Shown here piece by piece: positions 23,553-32,766 of a stretch of DNA of 36,979 bases. How positions within the stretch are numbered: the stretch's first letter is position 1; each line of letters begins with the position of its first letter. The notes beneath the pieces are model-generated. The model was not told the origin of the DNA. It did not search any database and saw only the letters and a program-made list of their open reading frames with translations. A program made the position numbers and the translations under genes. Origin of the DNA: Rhodopirellula sp. (GTDB lineage: Bacteria > Planctomycetota > Planctomycetia > Pirellulales > Thermoguttaceae); NCBI GenBank assembly GCA_012728855.1, contig JAAYEH010000600.1:1-36979 (forward strand), given 5' to 3'.

Positions 23553-26500
23553 GTGTTTGCGCTGATATCACGCTGCCCATCCCGACGAAACCTATCGGGT
23601 GCAAGGGGTAAACGATCGCCGCACGGAAGCCGCTTGTCGAAACCAGGAGTTCGACGACTCGCAATCGAGTCGCTTGAAGATCGCAGCCTCTTGTCGATTG
23701 GGTCGCCGACCGTAGCGGCGTCCATCGCGGATTCCGACATCTGCGACATCATCTACCAGGAACACTTCGAGGACGGCACCAGCGGCTGGGGCGCGGATAA
23801 CACAGGTGGCGAGTTCGCGGGCCTCTGGCACTATTCCCTCGGTCGCCGGAAGGACCAACTGCCAAACCATTCGCCCGATCATAGTTGGTATTACGGTGCG
23901 TTCGAGACGTCAACCGGCGGTGGCCGTTTCAATCTGCCTGGACATCGTCAAGGCACGCTGATCTCGCCCGTGCTCCCCCGGATACCCGACTGCGGCAAGA
24001 CGACCCTGTCGTTCAACTACCTGCTCGACACGCGGGATAACTTCGACCGTGATTTCGTCGAGGTCTACGTCGTCGAGGTGGATAGCGGCGCGCGGACGAG
24101 GATTTTCAGCCGCGCGGAAGGCACGCTTCCGGAGACGGGCAATCAGTGGCTCACCGCCATTTCCAACTCCAATCTAACTCCCTTCGCCGGTGAGACAATC
24201 AGGCTGGAGTTCGTGTTCAACACCGGAGATCCCCCCCAGGTCGATCCCGAAGGCTGGTATGTCGACGACATCATGATCGTCAACTGCTGCGAACCGATCT
24301 CCGGTTATAAATGGAATGATCTCGATGGAGACGGGATTTGGGATCCGAATGGCCGCGATGGTGTGGCAAACACGGCCGACGACGAACTGGGGCTGGCGAA
24401 TTGGGAAATCCGGGCGTATGCCGACACCAACGCGGACGGGATACTCCAGCAAGCCGAATACGACGCCGGACCCGCCCCAGGCGGTAGTGGAATTACTGAC
24501 GACGACGGCCGATACGGGCTCAAACTGTCCTCCGGCGATTACGTGATCGTCGAGGTGCTGCAAGAAGGTTGGCATCAGTCCTATCCCCACTCGCCGGTAT
24601 TGGCCGCCGGGCTGGACACCGGCTCAGAACGCCTCGGCTGCTTCGGCTATCAGGACACCGTGGTCCAAGGGCAGCGGAAGAACGGCTTCACTTTCGGAAA
24701 TTTCCAACCGACTGTGGCAGGCACGAAGTTCAACGATTTGGATGGCGACGGCGCTTGGGATAGCGGGGAACCAGGCCTGGCGGGCTGGACGATCCTCGCT
24801 TACCGCGACAGCAATGAAGACGGCAGACTCCAGCAGGACGAGTACGACGCCAGGCCGGCCGGCGAAGACGTTACCGACTGCCGGGGCGAGTACGGCCTGG
24901 CGCTCGACCCGGGGCAGTACGTAATCGTGGAAGTGCTGCAAAACGGCTGGCATCAGTCGTTTCCCACGACACCGGTGCTCGACCTGCCGCTCAACACGGG
25001 CGCGGAGAGCTTGGGTTGCTCCGGCTATGTGATCACGGTGCAGGAGGGCGCGCACGCGACAGGCCTGGATTTCGGCAACTTCCAGCCGACTGTGGCCGGC
25101 AGGAAGTTCCATGATCTCAACAACGACCGGGCATGGGAGCCGGACGAGCCGGCGCTGGCCGGCTGGACGATCCGCGCTTACGTCGACACGAATCAAGACG
25201 GCAGACTCCAGCAGGACGAGTACAACGCCGGGGCAGCCGGTGAAGACGTCACCGACTGCCGGGGCGAGTACGGCATGGTGCTCGCCCCCGGGCAGTACGT
25301 GATCGTGGAAGTGTTGCAAGACGGCTGGCATCAGTCGTATCCCACCACGCCGGTGCTGGCGCTGCCGCTGAACACAGACGCGGAGAAGTTGGGCTGCTTT
25401 GGCTACGTGACCACGGTGCAGGAGGGCGCGCACGCGACGGGCCTGGACTTCGGCAACTTCCAGCCGACTGTGGCCGGCATCAAGTTCAATGATCTCAACG
25501 GCAACCGGGCATGGGAGCCGGGCGAGCCGGCGCTGGCGGGCTGGACGATCCGGGCGTACCGCGACAGCAATCAAGACGGTAAACTCCAGCAGGCCGAGTA
25601 CAACGTCGGCGCGGCCGGCGAGTTGGTGACCGACTGCCGGGGCGAGTACGGCATGGTGCTCGCCCCCGGACAGTACGTGATCGTGGAAGTGTTGCAAGAC
25701 GGCTGGCATCAGTCGTATCCCACCACACCGGTGCTGGCGCTGCCCCTGAACACAGGCGCGGAGCAGTTGGGTTGCTTTGGCTACGTGACCACGGTGCAGG
25801 AGGGCACGCACGCGACAGGCTTCGACTTCGGCAACTTCCAACCGACGGTGGCCGGCTGGAAGTTCCATGACCTCAACGGCAACCGGGCATGGGAGCCGGG
25901 CGAGCCGGCGCTGGCCGGTTGGACGATTCGCGCTTACCGTGACAACGACGGCGACGGGACTCTCCAGCCCGACGAGCGCGCCGGAGTACCGGCCGGCGAG
26001 GCCGTCACCGACTGCCGGGGCGAGTACGGCATGGTGCTCGATCCGGGGCAGTATGTGATCGTGGAGGTGCTGCAGGAAGGTTGGCGCCAGTCCTACCCTG
26101 CGATGCCGGTACTGGCTGAGCCGTTGAACACCGGCGACGAGAGCCTGGGCAGGTTTGGCTATCCATACACGGTGGTGGCGGGTGCGCGCGAGACTCGCCT
26201 TGACTTCGGCAACTTCCAGCCCGACATCACCGGCTATAAATGGGACGATCTCAACGGAGACGGCGATTGGGGCGAGACCGAGGCGGGAAGAAACGGCGTT
26301 GTCGTCTACGTCGACTGGAACGACAACCGCATCTTCGATCCCGGCGAGCCGTGGGAAGTGACGCAGGATCACGACGGCCTTCAAGGCTACTTCGCGCTCA
26401 CGCGCGGGGGCAAAGACACCGTCATGATTCGCGAAACGTACGGGGAACCGATGCAGACCTACCCCGGCGCCCCGGACTTCGGCCATCGCGTCGATTCACC

Positions 26501-29500
26501 GGTCTTCGGACGCTACGGAGTTGCCGAGCCGCCGAACTTTGGCAATGGCGAGCCGCCACCACCGCCGTGGCTGAATCTTTCCGGGTACGTCTGGGACGAC
26601 TGGAACAGAAACGGAGATTGGGACAGCGGCGAGGAAGGACTGAACGGCCGCACGGTGTACCTCGATTTGGACGGCGATGGGACACCGGATCCGGACGAGC
26701 CGGCCCGGGTAACCGGCAACGATGGGCAGCGTAACGGCGCCTACCAGTTTTTCGTGCTACCGGATGAGTATTCGGTGCGTGTCGTGCTACAGGACGGTTG
26801 GCAATGCACCTATCCGCCGGCCGACGAGCACGTGGTGACGCCGCCAATATTCGGCTATTACAGCGCTACCGAGCCGCCCAACTTCGGCATTTTCCGGCCG
26901 GATATCGCCGGGTTCAAGTGGAACGACCGGAACGCTGACGCGTGGTGGGACGACGACGAAGTGGGGCTGGACGGGTGGACGATCTACCTGTACCGCGACG
27001 ACGATGGAAACGGCGTCGCGGAGGAGAATGAACTCGTCGATCAGGCCGTCACCGAAAACGGCGGAGAGTACTGGTTCGCGAACCTCGACCCGGGCGATTA
27101 CATCGTCCGCGAGCAACTACAGCACGGCTGGAAACAGAGCTACCCGGACTCCGACGATTTCCAGCATCGCGTGAGGGTCTTGGAGAATCGGCCCATCCTC
27201 GGACTGCCCGGCGTGGCCGAGCGTCCCAACTTCGGGAACTTCCAACCGGACATCTCCGGGTACAAGTGGGATGACGTGAACCGGGATGGGGTCTGGGATG
27301 CGGGCGAGCCGGGGCTGGCTAGGTGGGAGATCCGGGCATACGCGGATACGGATGGAGACGGAAGACTGGGGCAGGCCGAATACAACGCCGGGCCGCTGGC
27401 TACGGAGGAGACCGACGATCAGGGGTGGTACGGGTTCGAACTGCCAACAGGCACCTACGTGGTGGTGGAAGTCTTACAGTTCGATGCGGGCTGGCTGCAG
27501 TCGGCGCCGGGCACGCCGGTGTTGGCACCGGATTTAATCACGCCCGGGGAGGATTTAGGCTGTTTCGGTTACGCTGTGACAATCATCGGTGGCGAGCAGC
27601 ATACGGGAAACGACTTCGGGAATTACGACTCGATCAACAAGAGCGGAAGGAAGTTCAACGACCGCAACCGCGATGGCGTGTGGGATCCGGATGGAGAAGA
27701 CAATGTCGCGGGCACGGCCGACGACGAACCAGGTTTGGCTGGGTGGGAGATCCGGGCATACGCGGATTCGGATGGAGACGGAAGACTGGGGCAGGCCGAA
27801 TACAACGCCGGGCCGCTGGCTACGGAGGAGACCGACGATCAGGGGCGATATGGATTTGTGCGGGCCGCGGGCGATTACGTGGTGGTCGAGGTGTTGCAGT
27901 TCGATGCGGGCTGGCTGCAGTCGGCGCCGGGCACGCCGGTGTTGGCATCGGGCTTAATCACGCCGGGCGAGGACTTGGGTTGGTTCGGCTACGCGGTGAC
28001 GATCGCCGCTGACGAACTGCACCCAGAGAACGACTTCGGCAACTACGACGGCATCAACAAAAGCGGAAGGAAATTCAACGACCGCAACGCCGACGGCGTG
28101 TGGGATCCGGATGGAGAAGACAACATCGCGGGCACGGCTGATGATGAGCCAGGGCTGTCCGGTTGGGAGATCCGGGTGTATCGGGATAAGGATGAGGACG
28201 GCACACTTGGACAAGCCGAATACAACTTCGGTCCGGCGGCAACGGCGTTGACCGACTGCCAAGGGCGGTACGGGTTTGCCCTGCCGCCAAGCCGGTACGT
28301 CGTAGTTGAGGTGTTCCAGGACGGCTGGCTACCGTCCGCACCGCTGACGCCAGTGTTAACGGCGGGTTTGGTGACGCCCGGAGAAAAGTTGGGGCCTTTC
28401 GGCTACGCTGTGACAGTCGTCGGTGACGAGCCGCACACGCAAAACGACTTCGGAAACTTCGTTCCCGGTATTTCGGGCTACGCATGGCTCGACCGCGTTC
28501 CAGATGGAGAATGGGATCTCGACGGAGAGGATGATGTCATCGGTACAATTGACGACGAGCCTGGGTTTAATGATCAGAGAATCTACCTGGATCTCAACGG
28601 CAATGGCGAGTGGGATGTGGATGAAGATCAGCCGTGGATGAACACACGAACTCATCCGGTGTATGAAGAGCGAGACGGGTTCTATTGGTTTGCGGGAATA
28701 GAGCCAGGTCTCTATCCGGTTCGCGTGGCGCCGCTACCCGACTTCGAGCAAACCTATCCGGCTGGTGGTGCTGGGCACAACGTACAGATTCCTCCGCCGA
28801 TGCATGGCGGCTGGGTCGAAACGGTGCCGCCGAACTTCGGGATTCGCCCGGAGCCCCGCACCTTAGTCGAGGGCGTCAAATATAATGATATTAACGGAGA
28901 CGGGCCGTATGGTGCCGATGGGGAATTAGATACACCGGATGACGACGCAGGCTTGGCCGGCTGGGAAATACGAGCGTATCCGGATGACAGCCCACACGAT
29001 CGTAAGCTGAATCAAAGCGAATACGACCGGAAAGTATATGTTTTCTATAAGACTGAGTCCGGGGAACTCCTTGGTAAGTATAGCTTAGACTTTGCTACGT
29101 TCCCTGCCCAATTTGCCCCACCGGGCGACTACATCATTGTAGAAGTACTTGCGGGAGGTTGGCAGCAGACGTATCCTCCGGATGATCCGGAAAACAGTGT
29201 GTTGGAACCTGGTCTCGACACGGGTACAGTGAGACTTGGTAGATCCGGCTACGCACTCCATCTTGAGCCTGGAGATATCTTCCAACATCGGGACTTCGCC
29301 AATCAGCGAGTAATATCCAAACGTCAATTCCTCGCGTCGTCATCGGCCAGTTCTGCCGCGCTAGGAGGCGGAGCGGTCGTTTTCTCGTCGCTTTTTGCGG
29401 AAACTTATGGGCCGGAGGTTACAGCGGCCCTGGCGTCGGCATTGTCTGATGCGCCTGTGTCAGTTGCGTCTTCTACGTCCGTATTCCCAGCGACAGCCAT

Positions 29501-29777
29501 CAGTGACACGATCGCCGCATTCATCAAGCCGACAGCTTTTGATATCACAGCGAGAGACGCACCAGTTCCAGCAGTCCACGCAGACAGCACACTCGTCATC
29601 TCCGCCACGAGAAGATCAAGGAGTGTCCCGGCCCCCCTGCAGAATGCCGTGAGCGTCGATTCCCTCGTGTCGTCAGTACGTGCGATCAATCCCGTTTCAA
29701 TCGGAAGCGCGCTTGATCCCATAGCCGTCGATCAACTCCTCGGCGGCGAGTTGGGTGATCTTGATGGAAACCAGTAA
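23553..29777 (+). CDS. LEPR-type secreted protein with 13 SdrD B-like modules
   Basis: A roughly 2,075-aa exported protein. I take the GTG at 23553, which has GGAG 9 nt upstream and gives a basic leader like its neighbours; an in-frame GTG at 23439 would add 38 residues but has no ribosome site. The LEPR-type motif AIESLEDRSLLS lies at 23661-23696. A jelly-roll or MAM-like domain follows (about 23750-24290, IIYQEHFEDGTSGW to GWYVDDIMIVNCCE). Then come 13 modules of about 110-140 aa, opening like AG.KFNDL.GD..WE.GEP and closing GLDFGNFQ. They match the SdrD B-like fold, and most contain two EF-hand-like loops such as DSNEDGRLQQDE. After module 13 comes VISKRQFLASSS and a Ser/Ala-rich tail of about 150 aa. 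No LPxTG or dockerin was seen. It is probably a calcium-stiffened surface stalk or adhesin. Confidence 0.9.
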   Translation: MFALISRCPSRRNLSGARGKRSPHGSRLSKPGVRRLAIESLEDRSLLSIGSPTVAASIADSDICDIIYQEHFEDGTSGWGADNTGGEFAGLWHYSLGRRKDQLPNHSPDHSWYYGAFETSTGGGRFNLPGHRQGTLISPVLPRIPDCGKTTLSFNYLLDTRDNFDRDFVEVYVVEVDSGARTRIFSRAEGTLPETGNQWLTAISNSNLTPFAGETIRLEFVFNTGDPPQVDPEGWYVDDIMIVNCCEPISGYKWNDLDGDGIWDPNGRDGVANTADDELGLANWEIRAYADTNADGILQQAEYDAGPAPGGSGITDDDGRYGLKLSSGDYVIVEVLQEGWHQSYPHSPVLAAGLDTGSERLGCFGYQDTVVQGQRKNGFTFGNFQPTVAGTKFNDLDGDGAWDSGEPGLAGWTILAYRDSNEDGRLQQDEYDARPAGEDVTDCRGEYGLALDPGQYVIVEVLQNGWHQSFPTTPVLDLPLNTGAESLGCSGYVITVQEGAHATGLDFGNFQPTVAGRKFHDLNNDRAWEPDEPALAGWTIRAYVDTNQDGRLQQDEYNAGAAGEDVTDCRGEYGMVLAPGQYVIVEVLQDGWHQSYPTTPVLALPLNTDAEKLGCFGYVTTVQEGAHATGLDFGNFQPTVAGIKFNDLNGNRAWEPGEPALAGWTIRAYRDSNQDGKLQQAEYNVGAAGELVTDCRGEYGMVLAPGQYVIVEVLQDGWHQSYPTTPVLALPLNTGAEQLGCFGYVTTVQEGTHATGFDFGNFQPTVAGWKFHDLNGNRAWEPGEPALAGWTIRAYRDNDGDGTLQPDERAGVPAGEAVTDCRGEYGMVLDPGQYVIVEVLQEGWRQSYPAMPVLAEPLNTGDESLGRFGYPYTVVAGARETRLDFGNFQPDITGYKWDDLNGDGDWGETEAGRNGVVVYVDWNDNRIFDPGEPWEVTQDHDGLQGYFALTRGGKDTVMIRETYGEPMQTYPGAPDFGHRVDSPVFGRYGVAEPPNFGNGEPPPPPWLNLSGYVWDDWNRNGDWDSGEEGLNGRTVYLDLDGDGTPDPDEPARVTGNDGQRNGAYQFFVLPDEYSVRVVLQDGWQCTYPPADEHVVTPPIFGYYSATEPPNFGIFRPDIAGFKWNDRNADAWWDDDEVGLDGWTIYLYRDDDGNGVAEENELVDQAVTENGGEYWFANLDPGDYIVREQLQHGWKQSYPDSDDFQHRVRVLENRPILGLPGVAERPNFGNFQPDISGYKWDDVNRDGVWDAGEPGLARWEIRAYADTDGDGRLGQAEYNAGPLATEETDDQGWYGFELPTGTYVVVEVLQFDAGWLQSAPGTPVLAPDLITPGEDLGCFGYAVTIIGGEQHTGNDFGNYDSINKSGRKFNDRNRDGVWDPDGEDNVAGTADDEPGLAGWEIRAYADSDGDGRLGQAEYNAGPLATEETDDQGRYGFVRAAGDYVVVEVLQFDAGWLQSAPGTPVLASGLITPGEDLGWFGYAVTIAADELHPENDFGNYDGINKSGRKFNDRNADGVWDPDGEDNIAGTADDEPGLSGWEIRVYRDKDEDGTLGQAEYNFGPAATALTDCQGRYGFALPPSRYVVVEVFQDGWLPSAPLTPVLTAGLVTPGEKLGPFGYAVTVVGDEPHTQNDFGNFVPGISGYAWLDRVPDGEWDLDGEDDVIGTIDDEPGFNDQRIYLDLNGNGEWDVDEDQPWMNTRTHPVYEERDGFYWFAGIEPGLYPVRVAPLPDFEQTYPAGGAGHNVQIPPPMHGGWVETVPPNFGIRPEPRTLVEGVKYNDINGDGPYGADGELDTPDDDAGLAGWEIRAYPDDSPHDRKLNQSEYDRKVYVFYKTESGELLGKYSLDFATFPAQFAPPGDYIIVEVLAGGWQQTYPPDDPENSVLEPGLDTGTVRLGRSGYALHLEPGDIFQHRDFANQRVISKRQFLASSSASSAALGGGAVVFSSLFAETYGPEVTAALASALSDAPVSVASSTSVFPATAISDTIAAFIKPTAFDITARDAPVPAVHADSTLVISATRRSRSVPAPLQNAVSVDSLVSSVRAINPVSIGSALDPIAVDQLLGGELGDLDGNQ
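24297..29306 (+). repeat. Thirteen-module SdrD B-like coding array
   Basis: Tandem modules are visible at protein and DNA level. Modules 2-5 (from about 24708) share long identical stretches. Modules 9 and 10 contain a nearly perfect copy of about 105 bp at 27321 and 27741, exactly 420 bp apart, and a second identical block at 27481 and 27901. Modules 6-8 and 12 are more divergent and shorter. Confidence 0.88.
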
Positions 29778-30277
29778 CTTCCGCTTGTCACCCCAGCCTG
29801 GCCCAGCGTCACAGGACGATTGGTTACCCGTAGTAGGTTGGATAGACTTAGCGGCAGAAGTGAGCATTGCGTTCGGCCAAAGGGGGGCGGTGTATTAGGT
29901 TGTTGCCCTTCTGTCCAACAACGAGCGTAATAACCCAGACTACGGTGATGGCAGGTCTCCTCGCAATAGGCCCAAACCCGGAAGGCGGGTCGACTCGACG
30001 ATTTTTGGCCTAGATTGCACTCGCCCACTCGCCATAAGAGGGGTCGTCCGGGGTTGACTTCTGGGAGCATGATATCTATTATCCGCCTCCCGGTTCGAGC
30101 AGACGTCCCCTCTGATTCGGTTAAATCGCAAATCAGCAAGAATTGCGCCTACGCCGCGAGGGATCGTCCAGAATTGTTAATCTGGTCGGCTGGTATGTCG
30201 CCAACACCCCGAACCGCATGGGATAGGCCCGCTCGACGCCAAGAAGGCGTTGTACCCTATAGGATTTGGAAGCAAGG
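29778..30277. other. Intergenic region before the matrixin gene
   Basis: This is 500 bp with no coding signal. A small stem (ACGCC at 30236-30240 with GGCGT at 30246-30250) lies just upstream of the matrixin start. No strong terminator for the SdrD B gene was found. Confidence 0.4.
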
Positions 30278-32269
30278 ATGCTTTCGAGAAATCGCCGCCG
30301 TACCCGCTCGAAGCGTCGGTATTCAATATGTTCGCGTCCAAGAAGCCGCTCTCTGTGCATGGAATCGCTGGAGAATCGGCTGTTCCTGTCGGGAAGTCCA
30401 TGGAACGACACGAGCCTGTCGTACAGTTTCTGGCCAGATGGGGCAGGAAACGTGTTGTTTGCTGAACTCGATGCAGTTGCACCACGGGACGTTTGGCAGC
30501 GCGAATTTGCGAGAGCCTTGCAGACATGGGCCAATCATTCAAACTTGAATTTTTTCGAATCGACCGATGATGGTACCATGCGCGGACTCCAGGGGACGAT
30601 CCGACTTGCGGCAATTCCGCACAATTATGGTATCGCATATGCAGTTCCTCCGTCAACGTCCCTCGTGGGCGGCGATATTGTGCTTAACGCGAATGCGTCC
30701 TTCGCGATGACCGGGTTCAATGATCTCTACACGACTTTGGTGCATGAGTCTGGTCATTCGTTAGGGCTGGGCCACACGCTAGCCGAGTCTGCGGTCATGC
30801 GGGCGTATGCGGGACGTCCCCTCCCCGGTGGCGTCGGACTCGACGACATCATCTCTATCCAAGCCCTTTACGGTGCGCGTCAGCCCGATGCCTTTGACGC
30901 GGCAGCAGCGAACGACAGCTTTGCGACGGCGACGTCCCTGCAACCCGCCGATCCGAACAGCGCTACCTACTCCGCCGATCTCACAAGTCATGCCGACGTC
31001 GACTACTACCGCATCACGATTCCCGCCGGAACCAAAACCTTAACCGTCGCCGTCGACGCCCGGGAATTGAGCCTACTGGCACCCAAAATCGCCGTCTACG
31101 ACCAGTTCCAAAACCTCATTGCCACCGCAACGGGCAAGTACGGCACCGTGGCTGCCGTCGAGATACCTGTGACACCGGGCCAGACCTACACCCTCGTCGC
31201 CGACGGTGCTACGGACGACGAATTTGGCATGGGGGCCTATCGCCTCAACGTGGAGTTTACGCGAGACGAGACACAACCGCTTTCCGATGCCACCGAACTG
31301 GAATCACCCCCGGAAACTCCTCCGCCGGTGGACGACTCGAGCCAGCCAACCCCAGAGCCGGATCAGAATGAAGACACCGGCGATACCATCGAACCGACCG
31401 TTCCAGGCACGGATAATGGGGATACAACCCCAACCGTCGATCCGTCGGGGGCAGGCGATGCAGCGAGCGGAGCAACGCCGCAAACGGGCAACGATTCGCA
31501 GTCGAGCCAGACGCATTCCGAGTCGGGGTTGCTGATGATTCGCGTCACCAGGCGACGACTTCTGGCTTCGGGCGGCACCAGCGGAGAAAGCCATGAGCCA
31601 ACTCCCGCGACGCAAAACGCGCCGGCCGAGACGCAGCAAACCGATAGCCGGCCATCGCTCTCAAGCCAATTGTCCAGCAGTTCGCCGCCGGTCGCGGTCG
31701 CAGACAACGACGATGCCGATGCTGCTGAGCCGGAAGCGCCCGGCGATTCCCCGGCGGCCGTGGATACCATCGAACCGCCTTCGATCGATCCGGCTCCCGA
31801 TCCCGCGGGCGAGGACGATCAGCCGACCGCGGGCAACGAACCGGCGTCTGGCGACGCGGAGACTCCGACAAGTCCTCCGCCCAGCCGCCCGGCGATCGTT
31901 TCCGAAAACACGACCGAACCCGCCGGGCAGCCGGTGGTGATCCGGGTGACGCGGCGCGGGGCCACCGTCACTCCGCAGCCTGTGCAGCCGTCCAACCAGC
32001 CTTCGGAAGAGAACACCAGCAACCCGCCGAGCCCCGCGGACGTCGCGGCGCCAGCCGATCCGGCGGTTCCGGTCGTCGAGGAGAATTCGCCGAACACGGA
32101 AGCACCTGTGCCGCAACAAGAGCTGGCATCGCCGGAAAATGAGCTGCCCCGAAGGATCGGTTTGGAACTTCTGATCGCTTCGGCGACGAGATCGACCGCG
32201 ACACAGCAGAGCATTGTGTCGCCAAGGTTGCATCCCAGCCTCGTCGATCTAGCCATCCAAGGCATCTAA
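30278..32269 (+). CDS. Matrixin-type zinc metalloprotease with PPC domain
   Basis: A 663-aa secreted M10A-like protease. A strongly basic leader (LSRNRRRTRSKRR) precedes the LEPR-type motif MESLENRLFLS (30359-30391). The catalytic domain begins almost at once (LSYSFWPDGAG) and has the zinc site HESGHSLGLGH at about residues 156-166 (ligands H156, H160, H166, catalytic E157) and a Met-turn in ESAVMRAY. No cysteine-switch propeptide is present. A pre-peptidase C-terminal (PPC) domain spans about 205-327 (DYYRITIPAGTKTLTVAV to MGAYRLNVEF). The last half is a low-complexity linker rich in P, E, D, S and T, with two IRVTRR boxes and a short ordered tail. The ATG at 30278 is preferred over the TTG at 30266 because of GGA about 10 nt upstream. 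It may process neighbouring surface proteins; this is inference. Confidence 0.91.
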   Translation: MLSRNRRRTRSKRRYSICSRPRSRSLCMESLENRLFLSGSPWNDTSLSYSFWPDGAGNVLFAELDAVAPRDVWQREFARALQTWANHSNLNFFESTDDGTMRGLQGTIRLAAIPHNYGIAYAVPPSTSLVGGDIVLNANASFAMTGFNDLYTTLVHESGHSLGLGHTLAESAVMRAYAGRPLPGGVGLDDIISIQALYGARQPDAFDAAAANDSFATATSLQPADPNSATYSADLTSHADVDYYRITIPAGTKTLTVAVDARELSLLAPKIAVYDQFQNLIATATGKYGTVAAVEIPVTPGQTYTLVADGATDDEFGMGAYRLNVEFTRDETQPLSDATELESPPETPPPVDDSSQPTPEPDQNEDTGDTIEPTVPGTDNGDTTPTVDPSGAGDAASGATPQTGNDSQSSQTHSESGLLMIRVTRRRLLASGGTSGESHEPTPATQNAPAETQQTDSRPSLSSQLSSSSPPVAVADNDDADAAEPEAPGDSPAAVDTIEPPSIDPAPDPAGEDDQPTAGNEPASGDAETPTSPPPSRPAIVSENTTEPAGQPVVIRVTRRGATVTPQPVQPSNQPSEENTSNPPSPADVAAPADPAVPVVEENSPNTEAPVPQQELASPENELPRRIGLELLIASATRSTATQQSIVSPRLHPSLVDLAIQGI

Positions 32270-32348
32270 ACAGCCTGGCACGACCCCGGGAACGGCTGCC
32301 AATCCAGGTTGAGCCGAACCTCGGAAAACAGCGCCGCGCAAGTCCGTT

Positions 32349-32558
32349 CCAGCCCCGCCAGGGGCGAAAGAGAATAGCCCGGGGGCGTGTAACCCCGGGG
32401 CCAGGCAAATGGAAAATGCGACAAAGCCCCCACAGGGGCGACACGAGTTTCAACCGAACCAAGTGCCGCCCCTTCGGGGCTTTGCTTTTGGGATGATGAG
32501 GAATTCGCACCAGGGGCTTGCACCCCCGGCAATTCTCTCTCGCCCCTGCCGGGGCTGG
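32349..32558. repeat. 210-bp GC-rich inverted-repeat element
   Basis: Outer arms of about 50 bp (32349-32400 and 32501-32558) pair imperfectly, sharing CCAGCCCCG and AGGGGCGA blocks. Inside, CAAAGCCCC near 32422 pairs with GGGGCTTTG near 32476. The whole element can fold as a long nested hairpin. It follows the matrixin stop by 80 bp and may also act as its transcription end. No protein is encoded. Confidence 0.72.
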
Positions 32559-32590
32559 AATCGTCGCGCCGGCGGGGGCCGGCAAAGTCA

Positions 32591-32766
32591 TTTCACCACG
32601 AAATACACAAAGCACACGAAACAGCAGACGACCGATACAGCCGAGTCGTTGATCGTATGCCGCGTCGGACGGCGACGATCTGCAACGGGGTGCCCGTCGA
32701 GCCAGCCCCTCCCAAGTTCTCCGGTGTTTCCATTTTTCGTGTCATTCGTGTGTTTCGTGGTTTCTC
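32591..32766. repeat. Inverted repeat with ACCACGAAA-type arms
   Basis: The left arm (32591-32621) contains ACCACGAAATACACAAAG and CACACGAAA; the right arm (32734-32766) is its imperfect reverse complement (TTTCGTGGT at its outer end). The spacer is about 110 bp. Such short ACGAA-periodic stretches are a familiar source of false small proteins such as 'TTKYTKHTK'. I treat it as a non-coding dispersed repeat. Confidence 0.7.

Noticed and set aside
24624..26486. A 620-codon open frame antisense to the SdrD B array
   Set aside because: It is a mirror of the module repeats on the other strand, with no family resemblance. The + strand frame has recognisable domains.
13169..29777. Sortase (LPxTG) or dockerin/cohesin anchoring of the giant proteins
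   Set aside because: No LPxTG motif with a membrane segment and no duplicated dockerin calcium repeat was seen at the C-termini.
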